From the NCBI GenBank assembly GCA_016292295.1, contig JADNEJ010000132.1:1-13077 (forward strand): a stretch of 13,077 bases of DNA, in the 5' to 3' direction. Of this stretch, positions 1 through 8,205 are shown one piece after another. The position numbers were made by a program, and so were the translations under genes. Source of the stretch: Candidatus Thiodictyon intracellulare (GTDB lineage: Bacteria; Pseudomonadota; Gammaproteobacteria; Chromatiales; Chromatiaceae). Positions within the stretch are counted from its first letter, which is position 1, and every line of letters begins with the position of its first letter. The notes under the pieces were generated by a model. That model saw only the letters and a program-made list of their open reading frames with translations. It was not told the origin of the DNA and ran no database searches.

Positions 1-71
1 GGCTGCGTTTTGCCATCCGTGAGGGTGGCCGCACCGTCGGCGCCGGCGTTGTCGCAAAGATTCTCGAGTAG
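1..71 (+). CDS. tuf: Elongation factor Tu, C-terminal fragment (5' part outside window)
   Basis: Only the last 22 codons and the TAG stop (69-71) are present; the first complete codon begins at position 3. The translation LRFAIREGGRTVGAGVVAKI followed by Leu-Glu is the end of EF-Tu domain III, nearly identical to the E. coli C-terminus. EF-Tu is the cytoplasmic GTPase that delivers aminoacyl-tRNA to the ribosomal A site. Its place directly before tRNA-Trp and secE fits the tufB-type locus. The gene is cut by the window edge, so nothing can be said about its start or promoter. The family assignment is very safe; which tuf copy it is comes from context only. Confidence 0.95.
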   Translation, partial: LRFAIREGGRTVGAGVVAKILE

Positions 72-153
72 TCACTCAGCCGTAAGGTCGTGGCGCGAGT
101 ATCATCGGGACTTGGTCTCGGTCCTCGCCGCCCGGACCCCGGCCTCTCTTTCT

Positions 154-229
<76 letters not shown>

Positions 230-275
230 TACAACCATCGCCCCCTCACTTTACCCCGAGGCGACCCGTCAGCCC

Positions 276-653
276 ATGACATCGAGTGTTGAGGCCAAAG
301 GCGCTAGCTTGGATACCGCCAAGCTGGCTGGTGCTGCATTGCTGCTGATTCTCGGCATCTTTGCTTTCTATTACTTCGCTGCCTGGTCGGGGCTGCTGCG
401 GGTGCTGGGGCTGCTTCTCATCAGTAGCGGGGCGGCGGCGCTCGCGTTGCAAACGCAGTCGGGACGCGCGCTCTGGCAATTCATCGCAGACGCACGTATG
501 GAAATGCGCAAGGTCGTCTGGCCGACCCGCCAGGAAACCATCCAAACCACGCTGGTAGTAATGGCCATGGTCGTGGTGGTCGCCTTGGTCCTGTGGCTGT
601 TTGACTCCGTATTGATGGGAATCCTGAGGCTCCTCACCGGCCAAGGAGGCTAG
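276..653 (+). CDS. secE: SecE, preprotein translocase subunit, three-TM type
   Basis: SecE is the essential small subunit of the SecYEG inner-membrane channel and clamps the two halves of SecY. The 125-residue product has the long gammaproteobacterial architecture, close to the ~127 residues of E. coli, with three membrane segments at about 16-36, 40-59 and 92-116. The conserved amphipathic cytoplasmic helix precedes the last segment and carries the hallmark KVVWPTRQE at residues 79-87. The ATG at 276 is preceded by a weak, rather distant GAGG (258-261). The TAG stop lies 2 nt before the nusG start, so the two genes are almost certainly co-transcribed and perhaps translationally coupled, as in the usual secE-nusG pair. 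Confidence 0.96.
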   Translation: MTSSVEAKGASLDTAKLAGAALLLILGIFAFYYFAAWSGLLRVLGLLLISSGAAALALQTQSGRALWQFIADARMEMRKVVWPTRQETIQTTLVVMAMVVVVALVLWLFDSVLMGILRLLTGQGG

Positions 654-655
654 CT

Positions 656-1189
656 GTGTCCAAACGTTGGTATGTGATTCACGCCTATTCTGGGTTTGAA
701 GGCCAAGTCAAGCGCTCACTCGATGAGCGGGTCCGCCGTGCAGGTCTGGAAGACCTCTTCGGGATCGTGTTGGTTCCGACCGAGGAGGTCGTGGAAATGC
801 GTAACGGCCAGCAACGCAAGAGCGAGCGCAAGTTCTTTCCGGGCTATGTGCTGGTACAGATGGAGATGACCGACGAGACCTGGCACCTGGTCAAGAGCGT
901 TCCCAAGGTCATGGGCTTCATCGGCGGCACCGGCGACCGCCCGGCCCCGATCCCGGACAAACAGGCGGACGCCATCCTCCAACGTATTCAGGACGGCGTC
1001 GAAAAGCCGCGTCCCAAGATACTCTATGAGCCCGGTGAGGTGGTGCGCGTTGTCGATGGGCCCTTTACCGACTTCAATGGGGTCGTCGAAGACGTCGATT
1101 ACGACAAGAGCCGGGTGAAGGTGTCGGTGCTGATTTTCGGTCGGTCGACGCCGGTGGACCTAGAATTCTCCCAAGTCGAAAAGGGCTGA
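656..1189 (+). CDS. nusG: Transcription elongation/termination factor NusG
   Basis: NusG binds the clamp of elongating RNA polymerase through its N-terminal NGN domain and contacts Rho or ribosomal protein S10 through its KOW domain. The product is 177 residues (E. coli about 181). The NGN domain spans roughly 1-117, opening with [13 protein letters not shown] and including the core strand [10 protein letters not shown] at 60-69. The KOW domain spans about 125-177 with [20 protein letters not shown]. The start is GTG at 656, supported by a strong AAGGAGG (643-649) 6 nt upstream inside the end of secE. The domains are complete and nothing is missing. It sits in the same cluster as rpoB and rpoC, whose products it binds. 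Confidence 0.97.
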   Translation: MSKRWYVIHAYSGFEGQVKRSLDERVRRAGLEDLFGIVLVPTEEVVEMRNGQQRKSERKFFPGYVLVQMEMTDETWHLVKSVPKVMGFIGGTGDRPAPIPDKQADAILQRIQDGVEKPRPKILYEPGEVVRVVDGPFTDFNGVVEDVDYDKSRVKVSVLIFGRSTPVDLEFSQVEKG

Positions 1190-1237
1190 GACGGTCCCGC
1201 GGTCTATCGTCACCGGATGGTCTTGGAAGAAAAATTC

Positions 1238-1364
1238 AGCCGCAAATGGACGCAAATGATCATGGTGGTTACCGTTGTGGCCCGCGGCCCGGTTGCTTCA
1301 CGGCTTTGGCCAAGGTCTGTGTAGATAGTCGATGCATCTGCGTTTTTTGTGTTCATTTGCGGCT
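1238..1364. repeat. Imperfect inverted-repeat element in the nusG-rplK spacer
   Basis: AGCCGCAAATG (1238-1248) recurs as its exact reverse complement CATTTGCGGCT (1354-1364). Extended inward, the arms match at 17 of 19 positions (AGCCGCAAATGGACGCAAA against AGCCGCAAATGAACACAAA). The arms contain iterated CGCAAATG and CGCAGATG-like words, a style I associate with short interspersed repeats of the 'CGCAGAT/GCGGCTAA' kind in environmental bacteria (recollection, not a search). The ~90 nt between the arms holds no recognisable gene. AT-rich words at the ends contrast with the GC-rich neighbours. Most likely a small non-autonomous mobile or interspersed repeat; no target duplication is evident. 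Confidence 0.6.
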
Positions 1365-1376
1365 AAACAGTATTTT
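1347..1376 (+). promoter_or_regulatory. Weak candidate sigma-70 promoter upstream of rplK
   Basis: TTGTGT (1347-1352) and TATTTT (1371-1376) are spaced by 18 nt, which would start a transcript near 1383, just before the hairpin preceding rplK. Only the TTG of the -35 and four of six -10 bases match consensus. E. coli has a promoter at the corresponding place. This lies on the right arm of the inverted-repeat element, so the repeat itself may supply it. Weak evidence; it may be chance in an AT-rich patch. Confidence 0.2.
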
Positions 1377-1385
1377 CCGTCCCAT

Positions 1386-1438
1386 AGTGGGCCTCATCGG
1401 GGAGCCGGGGTCTAAATCCCCGGCGCTACTACCCAACT
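1386..1438 (+). promoter_or_regulatory. Candidate L1 autoregulatory leader hairpin before rplK
   Basis: A perfect 7-bp stem GCCGGGG (1404-1410) / CCCCGGC (1418-1424) closes loop TCTAAAT. Outside an internal loop, AGTGGG (1386-1391) can pair with CCCAACT (1432-1438, one bulged A), ending next to the rplK ribosome binding site TGGAGA (1438-1443). Ribosomal protein L1 is known to repress rplK-rplA translation in E. coli by binding a stem / internal loop / stem mimic of its rRNA site at this position. Position and two-helix shape fit; I cannot confirm the base-specific L1 contacts. Confidence 0.45.
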
Positions 1439-1449
1439 GGAGATAAAGC

Positions 1450-1884
1450 ATGGCAAAAAAGATAAACGTCTACATCAAGCTGCAGGTCAAGGCGGGGATT
1501 GCCAATCCCAGTCCGCCGGTGGGTCCTGCACTTGGTCAGCACGGCGTCAACATCATGGAGTTCTGCAAGGCATTCAATGCTAGGACCCAGGAACTAGAGC
1601 AGGGTATGCCGATCCCGGTGGTCATCACCGTCTATTCGGATCGCAGCTTCACCTTCATCACCAAGACCCCGCCGGCCTCCATCCTGCTGAAGAAGGCCGC
1701 CGGGATCGCGAAGGGCAGCGCGGTGCCTCATACCACCAAGGTGGGTAAGGTCACACGCGAGCAGCTCGAGGCGATTGCCACGAGCAAGATGCCGGACCTG
1801 ACGGCGGCGGACTTGGATGCGGCGGTGCGTACCATTGCGGGTAGTGCCCGTTCCATGGGCCTGGACGTCGAGGGGGTGCTGTAA
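1450..1884 (+). CDS. rplK: 50S ribosomal protein L11
   Basis: L11 binds the GTPase-associated region of 23S rRNA at the base of the L7/L12 stalk and is needed for RelA-dependent stringent signalling. The 144-residue product matches the family length (E. coli about 142). The N-terminal domain (about 1-72) carries the proline-rich segment [20 protein letters not shown] at 19-38, the thiostrepton/micrococcin-facing region. The linker TKTPPAS is at 71-77, and the C-terminal rRNA-binding domain includes GSARSMGL at 131-138. The ATG at 1450 follows TGGAGA (1438-1443). The stop is 2 nt from rplA, so the pair forms one translational unit. A candidate L1 repressor site lies in its leader. Confidence 0.98.
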   Translation: MAKKINVYIKLQVKAGIANPSPPVGPALGQHGVNIMEFCKAFNARTQELEQGMPIPVVITVYSDRSFTFITKTPPASILLKKAAGIAKGSAVPHTTKVGKVTREQLEAIATSKMPDLTAADLDAAVRTIAGSARSMGLDVEGVL

Positions 1885-1886
1885 TC

Positions 1887-2582
1887 ATGGCCAAGCAGAG
1901 CAAGCGACAAACCGAAATCCGTGCGCGAATTGAGCGGGGCAAGGCGTATCCAGCCGAAGATGCCTTTAGCCTCCTGAAGGAGGTTTCCCGCATCAAGTTT
2001 GTCGAAAGCGTCGATGTGACCGTGAACCTGGGCGTCGACCCGCGCAAGTCCGACCAGGTGGTCCGCGGTTCCACCGTACTGCCCCACGGGATTGGCAAGA
2101 CCGTGCGGGTCGCGGTCTTCGCTCAAGGCGCCAATGCCGAGGCGGCAACTGCGGCCGGCGCGGATCGCGTCGGTTTCGAGGACCTGGCCGAGGAGATCAA
2201 GGGCGGCAAGATGGACTTCGACGTGGTCATCGCCTCTCCCGATGCCATGCGCGTCGTCGGTCAACTGGGCAAAATCCTGGGCCCCCGGGGCCTGATGCCG
2301 AATCCCAAGGTCGGCACTGTCACCGCCGACGTGGCCGAGGCGGTACGCAATGCCAAGGCGGGTCAGGTCCGCTACCGCACCGACAAGGGCGGGATCATTC
2401 ATTGCCCCCTGGGGCGGGTGGATTTCGAGTCGGTCAAGCTGCGCGAGAACCTGGAGGCGCTGCTGGGGAATCTGATGAAGGCCAAGCCTAGTACCTCCAA
2501 GGGTATCTATATGCGCAAGGTCACGGTTTCGACCACCATGGGGCCCGGCCTCGTGGTGGATCACCAGGCATTGAGCATCTAA
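1887..2582 (+). CDS. rplA: 50S ribosomal protein L1
   Basis: L1 forms the mobile L1 stalk that helps release deacylated tRNA from the E site. In bacteria it also represses translation of its own rplK-rplA mRNA. The product is 231 residues (E. coli 234). Family signatures are intact: [20 protein letters not shown] at 59-78, the inserted domain II, and [15 protein letters not shown] at 132-146. The C-terminal part, with [17 protein letters not shown], completes domain I. The ATG at 1887 is served by AGGGGG (1871-1876) inside the end of rplK, consistent with coupled translation. The C-terminus is slightly shorter than in E. coli. No oddities in codon use. Confidence 0.98.
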   Translation: MAKQSKRQTEIRARIERGKAYPAEDAFSLLKEVSRIKFVESVDVTVNLGVDPRKSDQVVRGSTVLPHGIGKTVRVAVFAQGANAEAATAAGADRVGFEDLAEEIKGGKMDFDVVIASPDAMRVVGQLGKILGPRGLMPNPKVGTVTADVAEAVRNAKAGQVRYRTDKGGIIHCPLGRVDFESVKLRENLEALLGNLMKAKPSTSKGIYMRKVTVSTTMGPGLVVDHQALSI

Positions 2583-2604
2583 ACAATCGGTCTTTCGTTT
2601 TGAA

Positions 2605-2741
2605 GTCCTGCCGTGGACGGCAAGACCCTATCTTTGAGTCCCCGGCCTGGTCGGGGACCGTCAAAGACCGCAGGTGGCGCAAGCGCGCGGCCGAGACCCG
2701 GCGGGTGCGCCTTAATGGGTAACAGCACCTGCGCAGACGGT
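2605..2741 (+). promoter_or_regulatory. L10 leader (autoregulatory mRNA element for rplJ-rplL)
   Basis: Successive helices known from the E. coli L10 leader can be drawn. Hairpin 1 is GTC-c-TGCCG / CGGCA-a-GAC (2605-2626). Helix 2 is CTTTGA (2632-2637) with TCAAAG (2661-2666), continued by GTCCCCG (2638-2644) with CGGGGAC (2652-2658). A long helix has ACCG (2667-2670) pairing CGGT (2738-2741) and CAGGTG (2671-2676) pairing CACCTG (2726-2731), leaving the asymmetric bulge CGCAGA (2732-2737). The words AGACCGCAGGTG and CTGCGCAGACGGTG are the most conserved parts of the E. coli leader as I remember it, where the L10-(L12)n complex binds a kink-turn and represses rplJ translation. Confidence 0.85.
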
Positions 2742-2806
2742 GCTCCCGAATCACATTGTTGATGACGGCGCACTGCACGGCGTTCCTGGTGGTCGAGGGA
2801 ATGACA

Positions 2807-2842
2807 GTCCGGACACGCGACCCGGCCGCAAGCCGGGTGGAC
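2807..2842 (+). promoter_or_regulatory. Hairpin just upstream of the rplJ ribosome binding site
   Basis: A perfect stem CCCGGC (2821-2826) / GCCGGG (2832-2837) with loop CGCAA is flanked by GTCC (2807-2810) and GGAC (2839-2842), which can pair across an internal loop. It ends 8 nt before the rplJ Shine-Dalgarno AGAGG (2851-2855). As the 3' end of the L10 leader it could switch access to the rplJ start; that role is inferred from position. Confidence 0.5.
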
Positions 2843-2863
2843 CTTTGTTGAGAGGTGACGACA

Positions 2864-3391
2864 GTGGCGCTGAATCTTACGCAAAAAGAAGCAATCGTCG
2901 CCGAAGTTGCGGAAGTCGCACGGGGCGCCTTTTCGGCCGTCGGGGCCGAGTACCGGGGCCTGACCGTCGGGCAGATCACGAAGTTGCGCGTCGAGGCGCG
3001 CAAGGTTGGGGTCTATGTTCGGGTGGTCAAAAATACCCTGGCCCGGCGCGCGCTGGAGGGCACGGACTTCGCGTGCATGCAGGAGGGGCTCAAGGGCCCG
3101 CTGATCCTTGCATTCGCGAACGAGGATCCGGGTGCCGTGGCGCGGGTCGCGGAGGCCTTTACCAAGGAGCACGACAAATTCCAGGTGCGCCTGGTGGCTG
3201 TCGGGGGCAAATTGCTCGACCCCTCGAAGCTCGGTGATCTGGCCAAGATGCCGACCCGCAATCAGGCCCTGAGCCTGTTGCTGGCTGTGATGAGGGCCCC
3301 GGTCCAGAAGCTTGCAGCGACGATCAACGAGGTACCGGGCAAGCTCGTCCGCACCCTCGCCGCAGTTCGCGATGCCAAAGAGGCCGCCTGA
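2864..3391 (+). CDS. rplJ: 50S ribosomal protein L10 (stalk base, L7/L12 anchor)
   Basis: L10 anchors L7/L12 dimers to the 23S rRNA stalk base and, with L12, represses its own mRNA. I place the start at GTG 2864, giving MALNLTQKEAIVAEV as in E. coli. The in-frame GTG at 2855 overlaps the Shine-Dalgarno AGAGG (2851-2855) and is unlikely. The 175 residues include RGLTV at 31-35, RVVKNTLARRA at 53-63 and the C-terminal helix ending GKLVRTLAAVRDAKEAA, identical to E. coli. E. coli L10 has 165 residues. The 10 extra residues lie at about 145-158 in the L12-binding helix. The gene is preceded by the L10 leader and followed 44 nt later by rplL. Confidence 0.97.
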   Translation: MALNLTQKEAIVAEVAEVARGAFSAVGAEYRGLTVGQITKLRVEARKVGVYVRVVKNTLARRALEGTDFACMQEGLKGPLILAFANEDPGAVARVAEAFTKEHDKFQVRLVAVGGKLLDPSKLGDLAKMPTRNQALSLLLAVMRAPVQKLAATINEVPGKLVRTLAAVRDAKEAA

Positions 3392-3435
3392 AGCGCGCCT
3401 CGTTCAAACGCAATATGATTTAAGGAGACAGGCAA

Positions 3436-3813
3436 ATGGCCGTTTCGAAAGAAGAGATCCTTGACGAGATCGGTAATATGACCGTGCTGGATGTCGTTGA
3501 CCTCATCAAGATGATGGAAGAGAAGTTCGGTGTCACCGCCGCCCAGGCGATGGCCGCCGGCCCAGCCGCGGCCGCGGCCGAGGTCGTTGAGGTGGAGGAG
3601 CAGACCGAATTCAACGTGATCCTCACCTCCTTCGGTGCCAACAAGGTGGGCGTGATTAAGGCGGTGCGTGCACTCACCGGTCTGGGCCTGAAGGAGGCCA
3701 AGGATGCGGTCGAAGGCGTGCCCAACACTATCAAAGAAGCCGTCTCCAAGGCCGATGCCGAAGAGTCCAAGAAGCAACTCGAGGAGGCTGGCGCCACCGT
3801 TGAAGTGAAGTAA
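3436..3813 (+). CDS. rplL: 50S ribosomal protein L7/L12
   Basis: L7/L12 is the multicopy acidic stalk protein that recruits and activates the translational GTPases. The 125-residue product shows the three standard parts. The dimerising N-terminal helices (1-33) include [21 protein letters not shown] flexible Ala-rich hinge runs from about 34 to 54, with a PAAAAAE stretch. The globular C-terminal domain (55-125) has [20 protein letters not shown], the factor-binding helices. The ATG at 3436 follows a strong AAGGAGA (3422-3428). Dimers bind the long C-terminal helix of the L10 encoded just upstream. A terminator-like attenuator follows 38 nt after the stop. Confidence 0.98.
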   Translation: MAVSKEEILDEIGNMTVLDVVDLIKMMEEKFGVTAAQAMAAGPAAAAAEVVEVEEQTEFNVILTSFGANKVGVIKAVRALTGLGLKEAKDAVEGVPNTIKEAVSKADAEESKKQLEEAGATVEVK

Positions 3814-3851
3814 CGGCGCATTGCGTCGCGACCGTTCTTCACGGACTCACT

Positions 3852-3881
3852 AGGCTGGCGGCGATTTGCCGCCGGCCTTTT
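3852..3881 (+). terminator. Rho-independent terminator/attenuator between rplL and rpoB
   Basis: An 11-bp stem AGGCTGGCGGC (3852-3862) / GCCGCCGGCCT (3868-3878), with one T-G wobble and loop GATTT, is followed directly by TTTT (3878-3881). It is the strongest intrinsic terminator shape in the window. Because rpoB and rpoC follow on the same strand, it most likely works as a partial terminator. E. coli has a known attenuator in the same spacer that lowers rpoBC transcription relative to the ribosomal genes. Confidence 0.85.
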
Positions 3882-3987
3882 ACCGTTTGCCTGAGAGCGG
3901 CAGTCCACTGCTAGTCCGCGGGCGATCTGTCAGGCGCCGTGGTGACTCCGCCCGCAACGCCCGCGGCCGTGAGTCCCGCGTTGTCGG

Positions 3988-4018
3988 CGGTCCCCATCCG
4001 GGACCGATCCAAGTTTTT
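3988..4018 (+). promoter_or_regulatory. Hairpin plus T-run in the rpoB leader
   Basis: A perfect 7-bp stem CGGTCCC (3988-3994) / GGGACCG (4000-4006) with loop CATCC is followed 7 nt later by TTTTT (4014-4018), immediately before the rpoB Shine-Dalgarno region (GAGGGAAGG, 4020-4028). CAACGC (3955-3960) can also pair with GCGTTG (3978-3983). The T-run is too far from the stem for a classic terminator, so it may be a leader or processing structure, comparable in place to the RNase III site known upstream of rpoB in E. coli. The role is inferred. Confidence 0.4.
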
Positions 4019-4032
4019 CGAGGGAAGGCATA

Positions 4033-7000
4033 ATGGCTTATTCGTTCACCGAAAAAAAGCGTATCCGTAAAGATTTCGGCAAGCGTCCGACGATCCTGGA
4101 CGTGCCCTTCCTCCTGGCGACCCAGATCGAGTCCTACCGCGAGTTCCTGCAGGCCGATGCGGCGCCCAAAAAGCGGCTGGACGAGGGTCTGCACGCGGCC
4201 TTCAAGACCGTGTTCCCGATCGAGAGCTACTCTGGCTACGCGGTGCTGGAATATGTGAGCTACCGCTTGGGTGAGCTGCCCTTCGACGTGCGCGAATGCC
4301 ACCTGCGCGGAGCGACCTACGCCGCGCCCCTGCGCGTGCTGCTGCGTCTCGTGATTTATGACAAGGAGGCGCCGGCCAGCGCCAAGGTGGTGAAGGACAT
4401 CAAGGAGCAGGAGGTCTACATGGGCGAACTGCCGCTCATGACGGAGACCGGCACCTTCATTATCAACGGTACTGAGCGGGTCATCGTCTCCCAGCTCCAC
4501 CGCTCCCCGGGCGTTTTTTTCGACCATGACAAGGGCAAGACCCATTCCTCTGGCAAGCTCCTGTTCTCGGCGCGGGTGATCCCCTATCGCGGGTCCTGGC
4601 TGGACTTCGAGTTCGATCCCAAGGACAACGTCTTCGTACGTATCGATCGGCGCCGCAAGCTGCCGGCGACCATTGTGCTCCGCGCCCTGGGTTATGGAGT
4701 CGAGGACATCCTCGAGCGCTTCTTCGAGACCGATACCTTCCGGTTCTCGGGCGAGGAGGTATCCCTGGACCTGGTGCCGGAGCGGTTGCGCGGCGAGACC
4801 GTCGGTTTCGACGTAAAGATCGGCGAGCAGGTGATCGTGGAGGCCGGCCGGCGCGTCACCGCCCGTCATATCCGCGAGCTGCAGAAGGCCGGTGTGGAGC
4901 GCCTCGAGGTGCCGCCGGATTTCATGGTCAGCCGCGTGCTCGCCCGCGCCCAGGTGGACAAGGCCACCGGCGAGGTCATCGCCGAGGCCAACACGGCGCT
5001 CACCCGAGAGCTGATGGCGCTCTTGATCGCCAAGGGCATCGACCATGTCGAGACCCTGTTCGTCAACGATCTGGATCAGGGGCCCTACATCTCCGAAACC
5101 CTGCGCATCGACCCGACCACCACCGAACTGGAGGCCATGGTCGAGATCTACCGGATGATGCGCCCCGGGGAGCCGCCCACCAGGGACGCGGCCCAGAACC
5201 TCTTTCACAACCTCTTCTTCACCCCGGATCGGTATGACCTGTCCGCGGTCGGCCGCATGAAGTTCAACCGTCGACTCGGGCGCCCCTCTGAGGAGGGCCC
5301 GGGCGTACTCTATGATGGGCGCTATTTCAGCGGCCGGGCCGACGCCTTCTCGGTCGCCCTGCGCAACGAAAACGGGGCGACGTCCGACATCATCGACGCA
5401 CTTAAGGTCCTGGTAGAACTGCGCAATGGCCGTGGTACCGTTGATGACATCGACCACCTGGGTAACCGTCGTATCCGCTGCGTCGGTGAGATGGCAGAGA
5501 ACCAGTTCCGGGTTGGCCTGGTGCGCGTCGAACGCGCGGTCAAAGAGCGCCTGTCGCTCGCCGAGTCAGAGGGTCTGATGCCCCAGGAGTTGATCAACGC
5601 CAAGCCGGTGTCGGCCGCGATTAAGGAGTTTTTCGGCTCCAGCCAGCTCTCTCAGTTCATGGACCAGAACAACCCGCTCTCGGAGGTCACCCACAAGCGG
5701 CGCGTCTCCGCACTCGGCCCCGGGGGCCTGGCGCGTGAGCGCGCGGGCTTCGAGGTGCGTGACGTGCATCCGACGCACTATGGCCGGGTCTGCCCGATCG
5801 AGACCCCGGAAGGTCCGAACATCGGTCTGATCAACTCGCTTGCGGTCTATGCCCGCACCAATCGCTACGGCTTCCTGGAGACCCCCTACCGCAAAGTGGA
5901 GGGTGGCCGGGCCGGTATGGAGATCGATTATCTCTCCGCCATCGAGGAGGGCAACTTCGTCATCGCCCAAGCCAACGCCACGCTGGATGCGGACGGGCTG
6001 CTGACCGACGCTCTGGTGTCTTGCCGACACTTGAACGAGTTCACCATGAAGGCCCCGGACGAGGTCCAATACATGGACGTCTCCCCACGGCAGATCGTCT
6101 CGGTGGCGGCCTCGCTAATTCCCTTTCTGGAGCACGACGACGCCAACCGCGCACTCATGGGCTCCAACATGCAGCGCCAGGCGGTGCCGGTGCTGCGCGC
6201 CGAAAAACCCCTGGTCGGCACCGGGATGGAGCGGGCAGTGGCTAAGGATTCGGGTGTGGTGGTGCGGGCGCGCCGCGGCGGTGCCATCGAGTCAGTGGAC
6301 GCCGCGCGTATCGTGGTGCGGGTCAACGATGAGGAGGCCGAGCCGGGGGTGCCTGGTGTTGACATCTACACCCTCACCAAGTACACGCGCTCCAACCAGA
6401 ACACCTGCATCAATCAGCGTCCTCTGGTGAAGCCCGGGGATGCCGTTGCCAAGGATGACGTGCTCGCGGACGGTCCCTCCACTGACATGGGTGAGCTGGC
6501 TCTGGGCCAGAATCTGCGCGTCGCCTTCATGCCCTGGAACGGCTACAACTTCGAGGACTCGATCCTGATCTCCGAGCGGGTGGTCCAGGAGGACCGCTTC
6601 ACCAGCATCCACATTGAGGAGCTGACCTGTCTGGCCCGCGATACCAAGCTGGGGCCGGAGGAGATCACGAGTGATATCCCCAACGTCGGCGAGTCGGCCC
6701 TGGCGAAGCTCGACGAGTCGGGCATCGTCTATGTCGGGGCGGAGGTCCGCGACGGAGACATCCTGGTCGGCAAGGTGACCCCAAAGGGCGAGACTCAACT
6801 CACCCCCGAGGAAAAGCTGCTGCGGGCGATCTTCGGCGAGAAGGCGTCTGACGTGAAGGACACCTCGCTGCGTCTGCCTTCCGGCATGACCGGCACCGTG
6901 GTGGACGTGCAGGTCTTCACCCGCGACGGGGTGGAGCGCGACAAGCGTGCCCAGCAGATTCAGGACCAGGAACTCGACCGGGTGCGCAAGGACTTCGCGG

Positions 7001-8205
7001 ACCAGGCGCGCATCATGGAGAACGACACCTTCCAGCGGGTGGAGCGTATGCTGATCGGTAAGGTCGCCGACGGCGGCCCCGGCACGCTCAAGCCCGGCTC
7101 CAAGATCACCAAGACCTATCTCCAGGACATCACCGAGAAGGGGTCGCGTGACCGCTGGTTCGAGATCCGCATGCATAGCGAGGAAGTGGCCGTGCAGCTC
7201 GAGGCGGTCGCCAACCAGATCAAGCTCCAGCGTGAGGAGTTCCGGGACCGCTACGAGGTCAAGAAGCGCAAAATCGCGAGCGGCGACGACCTGGCCCCGG
7301 GCGTGCTCAAGATGGTCAAGGTCTATGTCGCGGTCAAGCGGCGCATCCAGCCGGGCGACAAGATGGCCGGGCGCCACGGTAACAAGGGTGTTATCTCCAA
7401 GGTCGTGCCGGTGGAGGACATGCCCTTCTCCGCGGACGGGGAGCCGGTGGACATCGTCTTGAATCCCCTCGGCGTGCCGTCGCGTATGAATGTGGGTCAG
7501 ATCCTGGAGACGCACCTGGGTTGGGCGGCCAATGGCCTGGGTGTCAAGATCGAACGCCTACTGCGCTCCCAGACCGCGGTGGCCGAGCTGCGTGAATTCC
7601 TGGACAAGGTCTACAACACCAGTGGACGCCAGGAGGATCTGGCGAGCTTCACCGACGAGGAAATCCTGGAACTATCGCGCAACCTGGTCAAAGGCGTGCC
7701 GCTCGCGACCCCGGTCTTCGACGGTGCCACGGAGGACGAAATCCGCGGGATGCTGGCGCTCGCCGAGCGCGACAACAGCGCACAAGGTATCCCCTGCGGT
7801 CAGACGCTGCTGTCCGACGGGCGCACCGGCGACTCCTTCGAGCGCCCGGTGACCGTCGGCTATATGTACATGTTGAAGCTCAACCACCTGATCGATGACA
7901 AGATGCATGCCCGTTCCACCGGCCCCTACAGCCTGGTGACCCAGCAGCCGCTGGGTGGCAAGGCCCAGTTCGGCGGTCAACGCTTCGGGGAGATGGAGGT
8001 CTGGGCTTTGGAGGCCTACGGCGCCGGCTATACGCTGCAGGAGATGCTCACGGTCAAGTCCGACGATGTGAACGGCCGCACCAAGATGTACAAGAACATC
8101 GTCGATGGCGATCACCGTATGGAGGCCGGGATGCCGGAGTCCTTCAACGTGCTGGTGAAGGAAATCCGCTCGCTCGGGATCAACATAGAACTGGAACAGG
8201 ACTGA
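4033..8205 (+). CDS. rpoB: DNA-directed RNA polymerase subunit beta
   Basis: RpoB forms one pincer and part of the active centre of RNA polymerase. The product is 1390 residues (E. coli 1342). The rifampicin pocket [20 protein letters not shown] starts at 535 and [11 protein letters not shown] at 555. Residues matching E. coli Q513, D516, H526, R529 and S531 are Q541, D544, H554, R557 and S559, the susceptible type. Active-site lysines lie in [12 protein letters not shown] (K1110 and K1118; E. coli K1065, K1073), and H1285 matches E. coli H1237. The C-terminus [19 protein letters not shown] is standard. Extra length is mainly a segment at 427-451 in lobe 2 and about 17 residues in the variable region between the Rif pocket and the lysine motif. 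The ATG at 4033 has GAGGGAAGG upstream. Confidence 0.99.
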   Translation: MAYSFTEKKRIRKDFGKRPTILDVPFLLATQIESYREFLQADAAPKKRLDEGLHAAFKTVFPIESYSGYAVLEYVSYRLGELPFDVRECHLRGATYAAPLRVLLRLVIYDKEAPASAKVVKDIKEQEVYMGELPLMTETGTFIINGTERVIVSQLHRSPGVFFDHDKGKTHSSGKLLFSARVIPYRGSWLDFEFDPKDNVFVRIDRRRKLPATIVLRALGYGVEDILERFFETDTFRFSGEEVSLDLVPERLRGETVGFDVKIGEQVIVEAGRRVTARHIRELQKAGVERLEVPPDFMVSRVLARAQVDKATGEVIAEANTALTRELMALLIAKGIDHVETLFVNDLDQGPYISETLRIDPTTTELEAMVEIYRMMRPGEPPTRDAAQNLFHNLFFTPDRYDLSAVGRMKFNRRLGRPSEEGPGVLYDGRYFSGRADAFSVALRNENGATSDIIDALKVLVELRNGRGTVDDIDHLGNRRIRCVGEMAENQFRVGLVRVERAVKERLSLAESEGLMPQELINAKPVSAAIKEFFGSSQLSQFMDQNNPLSEVTHKRRVSALGPGGLARERAGFEVRDVHPTHYGRVCPIETPEGPNIGLINSLAVYARTNRYGFLETPYRKVEGGRAGMEIDYLSAIEEGNFVIAQANATLDADGLLTDALVSCRHLNEFTMKAPDEVQYMDVSPRQIVSVAASLIPFLEHDDANRALMGSNMQRQAVPVLRAEKPLVGTGMERAVAKDSGVVVRARRGGAIESVDAARIVVRVNDEEAEPGVPGVDIYTLTKYTRSNQNTCINQRPLVKPGDAVAKDDVLADGPSTDMGELALGQNLRVAFMPWNGYNFEDSILISERVVQEDRFTSIHIEELTCLARDTKLGPEEITSDIPNVGESALAKLDESGIVYVGAEVRDGDILVGKVTPKGETQLTPEEKLLRAIFGEKASDVKDTSLRLPSGMTGTVVDVQVFTRDGVERDKRAQQIQDQELDRVRKDFADQARIMENDTFQRVERMLIGKVADGGPGTLKPGSKITKTYLQDITEKGSRDRWFEIRMHSEEVAVQLEAVANQIKLQREEFRDRYEVKKRKIASGDDLAPGVLKMVKVYVAVKRRIQPGDKMAGRHGNKGVISKVVPVEDMPFSADGEPVDIVLNPLGVPSRMNVGQILETHLGWAANGLGVKIERLLRSQTAVAELREFLDKVYNTSGRQEDLASFTDEEILELSRNLVKGVPLATPVFDGATEDEIRGMLALAERDNSAQGIPCGQTLLSDGRTGDSFERPVTVGYMYMLKLNHLIDDKMHARSTGPYSLVTQQPLGGKAQFGGQRFGEMEVWALEAYGAGYTLQEMLTVKSDDVNGRTKMYKNIVDGDHRMEAGMPESFNVLVKEIRSLGINIELEQD

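Noticed and set aside
1246..1446. 66-codon plus-strand frame in the nusG-rplK spacer
   Set aside because: It starts inside the repeat arm, runs through both arms and the rplK leader hairpin, and has no ribosome binding site or family resemblance.
2855..2863. Upstream GTG as the rplJ start
   Set aside because: That GTG overlaps the Shine-Dalgarno AGAGG; the next GTG at 2864 has proper spacing and gives the conserved MALNL start.
2740..3237. 165-codon plus-strand frame overlapping the L10 leader and rplJ
   Set aside because: Out of frame with rplJ, which is unmistakable; the translation is Gly/Arg-rich shadow sequence.
3880..5457. 525-codon open frame on the minus strand opposite rpoB and its leader
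   Set aside because: Shadow of rpoB codon bias; no domain recognised, and it runs through the attenuator region.
6292..7515. 407-codon open frame on the minus strand opposite rpoB
   Set aside because: Same compositional artefact; His/Leu/Asp-rich and no family resemblance.
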